In this document: one piece after another, positions 1-10,294 of the stretch
Numbering within the stretch: the stretch's first letter is position 1
Layout: each line of letters opens with the position of its first letter
Program-made: the position numbers and the translations under genes
The notes under the pieces: generated by a model
What the model was told of the DNA's origin: nothing
The model's database searches: none
Seen by the model: only the letters and a program-made list of their open reading frames with translations
DNA from: Endomychus coccineus
Lineage: Eukaryota; Arthropoda; Insecta; Coleoptera; Endomychidae
Length of the DNA: 64,000 nucleotides
Direction: 5' to 3'
Assembly (NCBI GenBank): GCA_958510875.1
Contig: OY294068.1
Location: forward strand, 158,694,388-158,758,387

Positions 1-949
1 AGAGTAATTGTACGTCTTCACACACCTTTTATTCTACTCATTCGGTAGATACATTAAATATTGAAACTTGGAGGATGACATATTAGGCGACGGAGCCTAT
101 AGCTTTTTCTGTGGGTGTTCTTTGCGTGCAATAGCTAGTACCAGTATATACTAAACTACACCCAGAAGCCGATGATTTTGTTCAGAATCATAGCGGAAGG
201 AGATTCTCTCTCTATTCAAGGTTTTTAAAATGAGTATTCATAGTCAAAGCCAGCATTCGATGCTTAAACTATCATGGAACAGCTTGTACACCAATAATTT
301 CACGTTATAGATTTGTGCGATGGTTATTACAGAACCCAAACTGGTTGAAACAGTAATTCAAACGTTCCAATACCGTGCAGATCGAAATTTTATCTTCCGC
401 TTTTCGGATATGATATTATTGGAAATTTTTAGCATTAAGGATCAAAATGCAAGTAATAAAAGTAAATCCGAATGCTTCCGTGAGTCCTAAACTCGAGTTT
501 CCAAGCGGCAAACTAGAGTCCACTCTGTCTGTCCTCTTTAATCCTTTTTGTCGTTTAGCAAATCCGATCACACTTTCAGTAACTCGAAGCGTTGCTTCCT
601 ATATTCATTCGGTCGATGTTTATAGTTCTACCAGAGCTTCCACATCACAATGACAGCGATTAATGGAAGTTTATTATTCGGGACTGCAGATACAGAAATC
701 TGGCACTGTCAATTATCCACTGTAAATAAGGGATTAGTTACATATTCTACCAACATTTCAAAGCTTACAACCATTCTGCAAATCATATAGTACACTGATA
801 CTTGAAATTTACAAATAAGCAAATTAAATCAATTTGCCTTAATTGGCTAAACACGCTGATCAAATTGTCGATGTCAAATTGTAACGTATTAAAACGTAAA
901 TATTAATCTCTTTTTGAACGACAAAACTTGGATAAAACAGTTATTATAA
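1..949. other. No gene seen
   Basis: AT-rich sequence with only short chance ORFs (one of 68 codons at 447-653 resembles nothing I know). No repeat with another part of the window was noticed. It may be unique intergenic DNA or old transposon sequence decayed beyond recognition. Confidence 0.5.
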
Positions 950-951
950 TA

Positions 952-2061
952 CGGGGGCAAGGTGAAAAGTTCCTAGAAACTAAAACTGATGGCGCCACAA
1001 TCGAAAATTCCATGTGATATTTGTTATGTACCTTCTTCAACTAGAACGCATTGGAATTTCCAGACTCATTTGTCATACAGTTCTGTTTTGACACCTATCG
1101 AAAGCAAGAATCCTTGAAGATTTTAGTAAACATGATAAAAAGTGCGTCTCAATTAACATTAACTCTTGCGTAGAAAAAACATTAACGCGAACTAAAGCAG
1201 CGCTTGCTAAACATTGTGGAGACTCTCCACCATCGTTTAGAATGATTCACTAGTGGTTTACTAATATTCGGTGTGTTAGTATGGCTATAAAGGACGTCGA
1301 ACGTTCTAATCGTCCAGTTGAGGCAACAACGTCAGAAATCGTCGATGGGATCCAGGATATGATTTTGGACGATCGGCGATTTAAATTTCAGGAGATTGCT
1401 AAGGGTATGGCCATCTCAACCAAACGAGTAGGTACAGAAAATTTTGCATACATTTTTGAATTTGAGAAAGCTATGCCAGACGGACGAAAAATGAATCCAT
1501 CACAACACACCAGAGGCCAAAGAACAGCCGAAACAATGGACTTGTTCTGGCAAATCGAAGCCATAAAAGGCCTAAGTGGGCTAAGTCGGCCAACAAAGTC
1601 ATGGCGACAGTTTTTTGGGATGCACGCGGTATCGTCCATATCGTTCATAACCTTGAAAAGGGCAAAACGTTCATTGGCGTATATTGAATAGTATTATGTA
1701 GTACTCTTCCACCAGGACAACGCACAGGTCCGCAGTCGCAATGGTCAAATTGCATAAATTGCGCAACGAATTGATTCGTCATCGACCGTATTCTCCAGAT
1801 TTTACACTCCTGCAATTTTTTCTATTCCCAAACTTGAAGAAATGCCTAGGTATTTGGCTCCAACGATGAGGTCATCGCTGAAACAAGCGCCTATTTTGGA
1901 GGATTGTCGAAATCGTATTATTTGGAAGGGATCGACAAATTAGAAAAACGTTGGACGGAGTGTATCGGGTTACAAGGAGATTATGTTCAGGAATAGAATA
2001 AGTTTTGACGAAATCAATCATTTCCTGCTTTATTTTTCAGTGACTATTCACCTTGCCCTCG
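952..2061 (+). mobile_element. Decayed mariner (mauritiana-type) transposon, copy 1
   Basis: A DNA transposon that moves by cut-and-paste into TA sites. The left end reads CGGGGGCAAGGTGAAAAG. The right end is its near inverse (TTCACCTTGCCCTCG at 2047-2061). Each end is flanked by TA (950-951 and 2062-2063). Mariner coding sequence lies between them on the + strand. At 1110 bp it is shorter than the roughly 1.3 kb of intact mariners because the central part, including the first catalytic aspartate, is missing. A further, isolated mariner-like end lies near 2898. Family assignment is firm; the exact subfamily is inferred from the protein. Confidence 0.9.
1281..2000 (+). pseudogene. Broken mariner transposase
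   Basis: The intact enzyme would cut and rejoin DNA with a DD34D triad. An open stretch of 136 codons (1281-1691) carries the mariner N-terminal segment with ERSNRPVEATTSEIVD and MILDDRR, then jumps to the catalytic-domain phrase around RPTKSWRQFFGMHA (KVMATVFWDARG in intact copies). The reading frame then breaks. Downstream, in other frames, FHQDNA (about 1707) and YSPDF (about 1790) keep the second and third acidic residues, and the C-terminal ...LEGIDKLEKRW region follows. The first aspartate region is deleted. Upstream codons from about 1131 match the true N-terminus but contain stops. The gene is dead. Confidence 0.88.
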
Positions 2062-2063
2062 TA

Positions 2064-3320
2064 TTGTTGCAACGATTATTACACAAGAGGACTAGATACA
2101 GGAGACGTAGCTTCCGTGGAAGGAGTGAGTTAGCAATGTCAATGACCGGTCATTTATAACCGTTATTTTTCCAGAGTTAATGAAATAATGGATGCAAATG
2201 GACGCTATTTCAATTTCACATACCTGTGACCCATGCGTAGTGGTTGCGATACATGTTCACATTTCCCAACCTAGTTATGTTATGGGGCCAAAGCCCGGCT
2301 GTAATTGGCCCAAGCGTTTTAATGGTAGATCTACTATCTCTAGATCAAAGACCAACGCCCTACATTCTGCATTTGATGATCTACCGTTACTTGTATTCAT
2401 AACTACTGTCATTATTTTATAGTAGCTAATTATGTGCAATGGTTGCGTTTTATAGTCGAGAATGCGTGATATTGTGTAAACAAAAATATATAACAGCTTC
2501 CAAAGCGGAAAAATTCTATATTCCACGTTCTAGAGAGTTGTTCCACACGATATATTTGCTTGTTCTATGTTCTATAAGCCGTATTTTAACGAATCTGTGT
2601 CTACATAAGCTTCTACCGAAAATGATTGCTTATTTGCTATCTACCCTCATCTGTTGTGGCCATCTGACAGCACTGGCGGAGATCCTATTAATACTTGATA
2701 TACCGCTTTCAATGTTGGATGTCGCAACAGCGTTGCCAACCCAGGCGGAAAACCCCGGCTCCATATGCTTTTGCTTCCAATAGCGTAGGTTGGAACTCCA
2801 AGGATCGAAGTTATCGCAGGTTAGTTTACTGAATTGTCATATGTTTTTATGAATACTGGTAGATAGGTTATTTGTGAGGGAGTTCTTGTAATTGATTAAT
2901 TCACCTTGCCCTTATCCACATGTATTATTGAAGTGCATGCGCACTCCTTCCAGGCATGCCAATCACAGGTCAGTATAACACAATTTTATTGTAATTGTGA
3001 ATATTGTGAACATGCGATACCTTATCTATGGTGCACTGTAATCATCGCCTTGTTTGCGTCCATATTCTGACTGATTCTATTCCGCATCATAGAGGAATTA
3101 TTTAATGTCACACACAGCGCTGGATAGAAAGTTTGGCCTCAATGTCTATATCTTCCTTGCATATAAATTATAGACCATACGATATGGTTCATATACCATA
3201 CTGCGCCTTCCCTATTCTACGTATTGCGAGCTGTGTACAAACAGCAGGAGTAATTCGCATGGCTGTCACATTGGAAACTAGAAAAGTCACAAAAGTCACA
3301 CTGAATAAACTAGTTAGTTG
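2064..3320. other. No gene seen; one stray mariner end
   Basis: ORFs here are short and resemble no family I know. At 2898-2915 the string TTCACCTTGCCCTTAT matches the right inverted repeat of the mariner just upstream and is probably a solo remnant. Nothing else is recognisable. Confidence 0.45.
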
Positions 3321-3552
3321 CGTATAGCCGTAGGCCACGGTCGTATTGACAGGTCTGGAAACTCGAGGCTGTTTCCTATCTGAGCAGTGAGTCGCTTACG
3401 CGTCCAAGTGCGCGTAGTACCAAAAGTCTTCACGTAGGGATGTATGACCGTGGGCGTCACGTAAGAGTATCATCTTGATCTCTATGAAGAGTATTCTGTG
3501 ACATTTGATAGTTAACTTGTAAACAGAAGGAATACCTGCGTTTTCAGCAAAA

Positions 3553-3746
3553 ATGAAACCGTGCATTGTGCCGAAATGCAAAACGGGGTACAAAAGTGCA
3601 AAACAAAAAACTTCTGTTTTTAAAGTGCCGAAAGATGCAGAAATGCGAAAAAAGTGGATGCCTGCGATTCCGGGAAGAAATCGTTTCAACTTGTTATAAG
3701 GAACATTTTGCCAATATAAAGAAAAATAATAGTGAAAAATAAGCGA
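3553..3746 (+). pseudogene. THAP-type zinc finger, frameshifted
   Basis: THAP domains are C2CH zinc-coordinating DNA-binding modules found in P- and Kolobok-type transposases and in their domesticated relatives. An ORF of 48 codons starts at the ATG at 3553 and begins MKPCIVPKCK. It then has SVFKVPKDAEMRKKW and AIPGRNRF, which fit the THAP pattern C-x4-C, F.FP.D...R..W. It stops at 3697. In the next frame, just across the break, CYKEHF supplies the expected C-x2-H pair, so a small indel near 3690 has split the finger. The AVPF-type end is not visible. It lies just inside the left inverted end of the candidate transposon. Confidence 0.72.
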
Positions 3747-3767
3747 TAGCCGAACCTATTTTAAATA

Positions 3768-4100
3768 CAGGTCACACCATTTCTCAAGAAAGTTTATCAC
3801 TTTTAAAACACAGTACAGACAAATACCTAGGTATATTAGAAGGGATGGAAATGTATAAACAGAAAAGCAATTTACTAAATTTCTATTTATCTCCAGCTGA
3901 GGGTAACCCTTTGTTTACATTATTATCCCCAAATAGTATTTAAATAGGCACATTTTGATTTATAATTTAGTTTACTCTGATGATGGCTACTTGGTAGCCG
4001 AAAGGTCCTCAGTACTTTACCAGTATTTTTAGTGGATAAGGGTGATTATTTCTTATTTATAGTGTTATGATATATCCACAGTGTGAACTTTTTATAGTTT
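3768..4100 (+). mobile_element. PLE family 2 terminal repeat fragment, copy A
   Basis: Matches 18333-18405 plus 19108-19260 and parts of 52783-54040 in the same orientation. Shared blocks include TACAGGTCACACCAT, ATGGAAATGTATAAA, TTATCTCCAGCTGAGGG, TTATCCCCAAATAG and GGCTACTTGGTAGCCGAAAG. PLE assignment is inferred from the GIY-YIG gene linked to the 53-54 kb copy and from the hammerhead motif. Inserted between the THAP and Myb-like fragments. Confidence 0.7.
3973..4014 (+). ncRNA. Hammerhead ribozyme motif, PLE family 2 copy A
   Basis: Self-cleaving RNA motif known from the terminal repeats of Penelope-like elements. In order: stem I strand TACT (3973-3976), core CTGATGA (3977-3983), one extra T, stem II GGCTAC / GTAGCC around a TTG loop, GAAA (4000-4003), a minimal stem III AGG / CCT with a one-base loop, C at 4010 as the cleavage base, and AGTA pairing back with TACT. 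All core bases are present. A stem III this short would normally act as a dimer. The extra base before stem II departs from the textbook core, so activity is unproven. Confidence 0.6.
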
Positions 4101-4508
4101 ATTAGTATACATGTATTTTGATTGTTATCTTAATTTAATTAAAAAAATGTTTATATGCGATCGATTATTTTCATAAATTTCCTTTTTAAATTACTACCAA
4201 AAAAAACCTTAGATAATAAGTACACCCTCCGGAAAGAAATCGTTTTAACGAGGTCTTTTATGTGTACGGAAAAGGGGAAGTTATTTTTAAGGTGAGTGAT
4301 ACATTTTGACAAGAGTAACATTTCTATTCCTCTCTCAAATCAGAATAATAAATACAAGAACACATTTAGTTTGATAATTATTTTAATAATTTATAAAAAT
4401 ATAAGAATCTACACATCAGTTTGGTTGAATTTTATTAAAAATTCACTAGTGGCAATGAGAACAAGTCGTAAATTAAAAAAATGCAGTGATCCAAAATACT
4501 TACGAAAT

Positions 4509-4513
<5 letters not shown>

Positions 4514-4565
<52 letters not shown>
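4514..4565. repeat. (TA)n microsatellite
   Basis: About 26 TA units. ORFs running through it on both strands (tyrosine-isoleucine strings) are artefacts. Confidence 0.97.
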
Positions 4566-4567
<2 letters not shown>

Positions 4568-4744
4568 CAAATCAATACAATGTAGTGTTCATTTGTAACA
4601 TAATGGATTTCCATTCCAACAAGTAAAGATCCTTTACAATCTAAAAAAAATATATAGTAATAGAGGAAAAACATTGACAAATTACATAGATTCTTACTAC
4701 TTCTAATTAAAAATTATAAAATTACTGTTTTTCTTTCAAATTAA

Positions 4745-5450
4745 CAAGTGTTTGTTTCTTTATCTCTAAATCTAAGAGCAGGGCTTCCCTCATGAGGTTC
4801 AAGCTGCCATTTCACATCATTTTGACCTTTTTTTAATTCCATGTCTGCAATGGCCAATCTTTTGTCCAGGAGGGAATCATATTTCTCTGCGATTGTAGAG
4901 GATGTCAATTCCCTAGAAACTAAAGGTCATCTCCTACTGGAAGTTGCATTTGCCAAGATAGTTGGCTTTCGAGTTCTCAACATGCTCTTGAATTTGCCCA
5001 GTCCCCAGCCTAATGTTGGTTCATTCTGTCATAAAAAAAATTATGTTTCTACGATATATTTATGTTTTCCAAAATACCTTACCATATCAGTAGTTTTGAT
5101 TCCATCGTTAGAATTACCAGGTTCGTTACAATTATCAGGTTCCATTGGCACATTGTTTGAATCCTGTGAATAATAGATTTTTAATGAAGAGAATAAATTG
5201 AACTACAACTTTCCGCACATCCATGTTTCTGTTGCTGTACAATTTTTCAAGTGAATGCACCTCTCTATACCTCGATTCTGAACATGAAGAATTGAATTCA
5301 TTGGCTACAGCTTTCCAGGCCTTGTTCTTCTCATCAACACTGACACCGTCAGTTTTCTTGCATTCAATAATGTGCTTATATTCATGCACAAGGCTTAAGA
5401 GCAGTTGCTTCTCAGTTTCAGAACGATAATTGTGTATTATATTGCCTTAT
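4745..5450 (-). pseudogene. Myb/SANT-like DNA-binding protein, three exons, broken
   Basis: Exon 1 (about 5434-5210, minus strand) encodes a Myb/SANT-like domain: KQLLLSLVHEYKHIIE, then KNKAWKAVANEFNSS and a basic end NMDVRK. A 46-bp intron (5209-5164, ending TTATTCACAG), an 81-bp acidic exon (5163-5083), a 57-bp intron with donor GTAAGG, and a last exon from 5025 follow, all in phase 0. The last exon codes a coiled-coil-like tail with EKYDSLLDKRLAIADMELKK. It contains one TGA where CGA is expected (about 4930) and a one-base insertion near 4780. The start is also frameshifted (ATG near 5466). Such proteins occur as accessory proteins of Harbinger-type transposons and as stand-alone insect genes. 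Here it lies opposite a THAP fragment. Confidence 0.68.
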
Positions 5451-5521
5451 TACTTTCCATTTCAACGGTGCAAATGGGCATTAGTAACACTGCTTGTGAT
5501 TCCGGGAAGAAATAGTTTTAC

Positions 5522-5569
5522 CCATAGAGATAACTCTACTACCGTACTACCTAGTAGAGTTATCTATGG
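5522..5569. mobile_element. 48-bp palindromic insertion with TTTTAC target duplication
   Basis: Arms CCATAGAGATAACTCTACTA (5522-5541) and the inverse of CCATAGATAACTCTACTA (5552-5569) surround a 10-bp loop. The palindrome is bracketed exactly by TTTTAC at 5516-5521 and 5570-5575, as expected of a tiny transposed hairpin. Confidence 0.65.
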
Positions 5570-5700
5570 TTTTACATCCCTCGTGATCCAAGCGCTAGCT
5601 GGTGGCTGAGCGAGGGACTACGACCGTGGGGACCCGTAAGCGACTCAACTCAACCATAGAGTTTCCGGACCTGTGTATACGACCGTGCCGTAGGCTTAGT

Positions 5701-7090
5701 AGAAATTCTATGCGTATATCATTCTGAACGCCCAGTACTTCACATATGAAACGGAACGACTTTATATACTTCACTGCGCCGCAAATTAAGCAACAACGTT
5801 GCGTTGAGAAATCTTCTACCATTTTCATTGAATGCTTCACAATAAAAACACACTATCGATCCCTCAATCTCCAATCAAAGATTAATAAATTCTAATGAAA
5901 TCTGCATTGATAGCGACTTTGATATTGTGTCGACCGCCGCCGTGATGAAACTGATCCAAAGCAATTAGCTCAAATGTCGGCACACACTCACACACTTTAA
6001 AGCGGAGTCTATGTACCAGAAGGTTAATGATATACATATACATCGTAGGAAAGGTCTTTTCACCTTTCCTTAAAGTATTGAGTAGCTATAAAGTCTGGTC
6101 TGTAAGCTGCTTTGCGTCTTTTCATGATGAGATATTGTTAGATGAAGATATCTATAATAGCTAACTAATGGTAACTGATGATGTTTTCACTATGTTAGCA
6201 GATATTCAATATTCAATCTATGTACTGTAAGGTATGTAGTTCATTGTGATGAAATTGTGTAATTTTATATAAAGGATGATGTTTTGAAGTTAACGCACAA
6301 AAACTGAAACTATCCTCTCTTGAAATGATACTCCTCATTCTTGAAATTCGGTAAGATATTATTCCTAATACAATGTTCCAGAATTGAAACATCTACCTCA
6401 GATATATGAACCATGAATCTAATATACCTATGTAATAATTATTATTATGATCATTATCGGGATACGTATTCTGATTTCCAAATACTATCGTTATTATGTT
6501 GTATTATATAATACAAACTGGAAACTTACAGGTATGCTAACGCAGCATGGACCTTATGTGAAAAATTTTGGTAGCATTACCGCTCTTAATGACAGGCTAC
6601 CAAACTGGAATAGCATCATACGGAAACAACAATGTAGAAGGTTTTGTTGTAAATTAACGTCAATCGCGTATCCAGTGTTGCGCAGTTTTGTTGTTTTCGG
6701 ATGTTCTTTGCGAGAGCCAGTTACCACCAGTCACTCAAAATTTTGGTTTGGGGGCGATAGGCATGACGTATCCTCAAGGATTCTTGTTTGAGATAAAGTA
6801 AATGTAATTTGAGAGAACATTGGTAAAACCAACTTAAAAAAAATTATTAAAACAAATTAACAAATAAAATGAAATACGACGCTATTTATAATAAGTACGG
6901 CAAATTTGGTAATACATAAACCGAGTAATGAAACACAATGATAAATTATTTCAAAATTAGTTCAGTTGAGTAAAATACATGATGCTAGTTTTGGAATCAG
7001 TTCAATTGACTCATTGTTTCTCCATTATATGTGAATGGAAAACATTACTAACATTATTCAGATCCATACGTACGATATATGTACGAATAT
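5701..7090. other. No gene seen
   Basis: Short ORFs only (largest 114 codons at 6447-6791, no motif). No repeat was recognised apart from simple AT tracts. Confidence 0.45.
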
Positions 7091-7619
7091 TAAATAAATA
7101 ACTGCGAAAAACTTCAGGGGGTGATTCCTTGTTGAAAAATAAGGTGGGTCTTTCATATACAATTTTTCTCTAATTCACTTCGTGTTCGAGATACGGGTGT
7201 TGAAATTGAAAAAAAAATTTAGTTTTTTGCGAATATCTCCGGAACCGTTTATCGTACAGGAAACAGCTTTTGTGAGCAATCTCTACCCATAGTAAGCTAT
7301 GTTTTGAGCTATAGAAATTTTTTTTTATTCATAATTGGTGAAGATTTTGAAGGAATAGTGGTTGTTTTTCTCCCCAGCTACTACGCCACTGTAAAAAGTA
7401 CGGTTTTGAGATGCTCATTTGAACCGCCAATGTTTTCTACACAAAATCCTGGTTATATGCTTTAAAGTTAACTGTTTTCGAGAAAAATCAACTTTTATGT
7501 TGAAAAACATGCTCAATTTTTAGTTTTGTTACTTGTGTAAAGAAATTCCGTTTAATTGATAAAAATTTAAATTTTATTCCAAAGAATTGACTATGCATTT
7601 TTTCGCAGTTATTTATTTA
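7091..7619. mobile_element. Short non-autonomous element with 20-bp inverted ends
   Basis: Starts TAAATAAATAACTGCGAAAA (7091-7110) and ends with its exact inverse (7600-7619), followed by ACACCCTGTA, an end sequence often seen in insect DNA transposons. There is no coding capacity; the interior is T/A-rich with homopolymer runs. The superfamily is not determined. Confidence 0.6.
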
Positions 7620-8025
7620 CACCCTGTATAGACCCTATTGATGAAATCCAGCAATTTCGAATTCACACTGTAAATGAACTTGTCCGGCAAAATAATGAAC
7701 CCTAATGCTTACAGTTTTACTTATTATTTGCAATATGAAAGTATCTGAGAATGAAATTAACACCGACTGACAGGAAATGGTTTAAAGTAAGTTTTGTAAT
7801 CAGATAATACATTGAAATAACATATCCAAAAGATTATAATAGAAATAAAAATGATTTACGATATTGAATAAAAATATAGATTGGAAATAGTTGATTTTGG
7901 TAAAAACGGAAACGTGACACTATGTAGATGACCGCCAGTCACCTCATACTCTCAAGTTTTCCGTCACGTCTCATTTTGCACGTCATGTATCTACTTTGTT
8001 CATTATATCTTTTGTTGGTAGGTAG

Positions 8026-8220
8026 GATTCACTTTGTTCTCGATTGATTATTAATAATGAAGATAGATCAGAATATTCTCATACTTCCATGGATATGGAT
8101 AATGAAGATAGATCAGAATATTCTCATACTTCCATGGATATGGATACTGATTTTAATGACAAGCTCATGCTCGAAGCAGAATATGTTCAATGGTTGAAGA
8201 AGGACATATTTCCTCCATAA
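8026..8220 (+). CDS. Possible short exon with a duplicated 15-codon unit
   Basis: An open frame runs from a possible splice acceptor (AG at 8024-8025) to TAA at 8218-8220. It contains NEDRSEYSHTSMDMD twice, encoded by two identical 45-bp units (8056-8100 and 8101-8145), then TDFNDKLMLEAEYVQWLKKD and a short end. The two DNA copies are identical, so the duplication is recent or conserved. The unit is an exact multiple of three. The first ATG is at 8089. I do not recognise a family. It could be a terminal exon, a transposon N-terminus or chance. Confidence 0.3.
   Translation, partial: DSLCSRLIINNEDRSEYSHTSMDMDNEDRSEYSHTSMDMDTDFNDKLMLEAEYVQWLKKDIFPP
8056..8145. repeat. Perfect 45-bp tandem duplication
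   Basis: Two identical adjacent copies of a 45-bp unit beginning AATGAAGATAGATC and ending GGATATGGAT. Confidence 0.97.
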
Positions 8221-8269
8221 TTACGAATTTTGTATGACAATAAAAACATACGATTTCCAGAGAACTTTT

Positions 8270-8590
8270 GATTCGAAGTCTTGCCTTGGAATTATCGAAA
8301 TATTTCAAAGATTTTCGGTGATTATTCCCTAGAGAAATAAAGGAATACGTGTTTCCGTGACGCAAATCATTAACTACCCTTATTAATAGATTATGTATAA
8401 TAATTTTACTTTCGTTATAAAGAGGTTTGACATACATTTCGTATTGGTAAAAACATTAACATTAATTAATTTCTTTTATCAGAATCCGAAATCTTGTTGT
8501 ACTACACAGTAGCAACTGTTTAGGTTACGATATTGATTTTACTCAGTCGGGAAAACGTTCATGACCTAATGACGAATTGAGGATTTCACG
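8270..8590. repeat. Ancient duplication, first copy (second at 9880-10200)
   Basis: Aligns in direct orientation with 9880-10200 through blocks such as TTCCGTGAC, ATCATTA, CATTAATTA, TTTACTC and AATTGAGGAT, with many differences and indels. No coding function is visible in either copy. Confidence 0.5.
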
Positions 8591-8599
8591 TGCAAAACT

Positions 8600-9879
8600 G
8601 GATATATCATCCACTTTTGAAAATTTTTGAAGAGATAAAAATGACGTCTCACAGATTTACTTTGAGAAAAAATGCGGTTTTCAGACATTATTGCTTTGAT
8701 GGGTTATATCAACTGACTTGAGTAATGTTGTTGCTTTTTAGATCAACAATTTGGCGTTATTTGCAACAAAAAATTGGATATATCCTGTTCTGCACACAAA
8801 TGAGACACATTTTGAAATAAAATCATTCAATAACCAAAATCTATAACAAACTACCGATTCAGGTTCGAGATCTTGATATAAATTCGTTGAAGTATAAGCT
8901 AAAACATTTTTTAGCAAGTAGAGGTTACTATACGATACAAAAGTTTCTCTGTGATAAGATAGGAATATAATACTAGATTTAAGATATTCTGTGTACTTAT
9001 CTGACATGTCCTACGCCAATCGGCAATTTTGGGAACTAATAAAATTATTACTTACTCACTTGCTTACTATTCGAAACAAGTTAAGCATGTATTCTCGCAC
9101 AGGCAGTCACATACCCCGTTCCCATCTTCCTGAGTATCCTTGTTTTCTAAAAAGTCTTTCTCCGATACTGATTAACAAGTATTTATATAACAAAAGGTTT
9201 CTCCTATTTTGTCATTCTTCTTCAAAATGCTCCTTCATCAAATGCCTCGAACTGTTTTTCTTTTTATCTGAAATACAGTAATTATCTAATGGTATACTCC
9301 TGTCGGATTTTCCTTTCTTGATAAGCGATTGTCTAGTTGAACCAGAAGTCAACCGATAATACTCGAACGTCATTACTTCAATAGTAGTAGTACATATATG
9401 TTGATATGGATACAACCGGTTTTGCTCCAACTCCCGAACTTTGCTTAACGATTTGAAAGGAATCTACATTGTTCTGGTTGCAAATGAATACATTTACCGG
9501 TAAATTTCAAGACATACAATCAAAAACCAGTTTAAAACCGTTTTGTGTAAAAAAAAATATCCGGTTTTGCACACGAGCTCCTATATTATTAGAAGACTAG
9601 TAAAATGGTTCGGATATTATAATTTTGAAGTTACCATCATATTGAAACTTCCGATCTTAAACGAGTATTTGAATTGATTTGTGCAAGATGGCGGAAAGCC
9701 GACTGATACACTTTTGGTGACAATGGACGCATTCATATGGATTTAAATTTGTCGGACTACATCACCAATGTCACGCGTTCTCCGCAAAGGGTCCAGAGGA
9801 TAAGACAGGAGATGGTAAACTTTCAATAGTCCTAATTTGCAGTTCCAATCCACCTTCATGTTTCAATTCATGGTCAAGT
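8600..9879. other. No gene seen
   Basis: Several ORFs below 100 codons on both strands without recognisable motifs. The stretch separates the two copies of the ancient duplication. Confidence 0.4.
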
Positions 9880-10200
9880 TAAGGGAATTTTAAGAATATC
9901 CCATGAATTTATTTTCCATTGAAACAAATTGCTGCATAATAATTATGCCGGGATTACTTCCGTGACTCATATCATTAGCGATTTTTATTATGCCTACTAC
10001 TCAGAATAACTTCACTTTCATTACAATAAGGAACTGCAAAATGTATTTGCATACATGCTTGGGGTATTGATAAAAGCATCAACATTAATTATTTTCTTTC
10101 TTCACGATCGAGAAACTTATTGTAGTTTGCCGTACCGTTTCAATCACACCTCACTTTACTCTATCGATTCATAACCTCTTTCCAAATTGAGGATCCGAGA
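9880..10200. repeat. Ancient duplication, second copy
   Basis: Partner of 8270-8590; see there for shared blocks. Confidence 0.5.
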
Positions 10201-10294
10201 ATGAAAACTAGGTGAAAAGTGAAAACTTCTCGGGAAAGTTGAAAAAATCTATATTCAAAAAAAGTGGGTATGCATTAGTTTTTTGCATTCAATG

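Larger units (their letters stand above)
3325..5700. mobile_element. Candidate DNA transposon with inverted ends, carrying THAP and Myb/SANT fragments
   Basis: The sequence from 3325 and the reverse complement of the sequence ending near 5700 share blocks such as CACGGTCGTA, CAGGTC.GGAAACTC and TGAGTCGCTTACG, in the same order over about 80 bp. The motif TACGACCGTG (or a close variant) occurs twice near each end: inverted at 3337, direct at 3444, 5630 and 5679. This looks like subterminal transposase sites. Between the ends lie a broken THAP finger (+), a broken Myb/SANT-like gene (-) and a nested PLE terminus. No catalytic transposase domain is recognisable, so superfamily (P, Kolobok, Harbinger or other) is open. 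No clear target duplication was found. Confidence 0.5.

Noticed and set aside
4296..4680. ORFs of 81-100 codons on both strands around 4.5 kb
   Set aside because: They run through the (TA)n microsatellite and have no other content.
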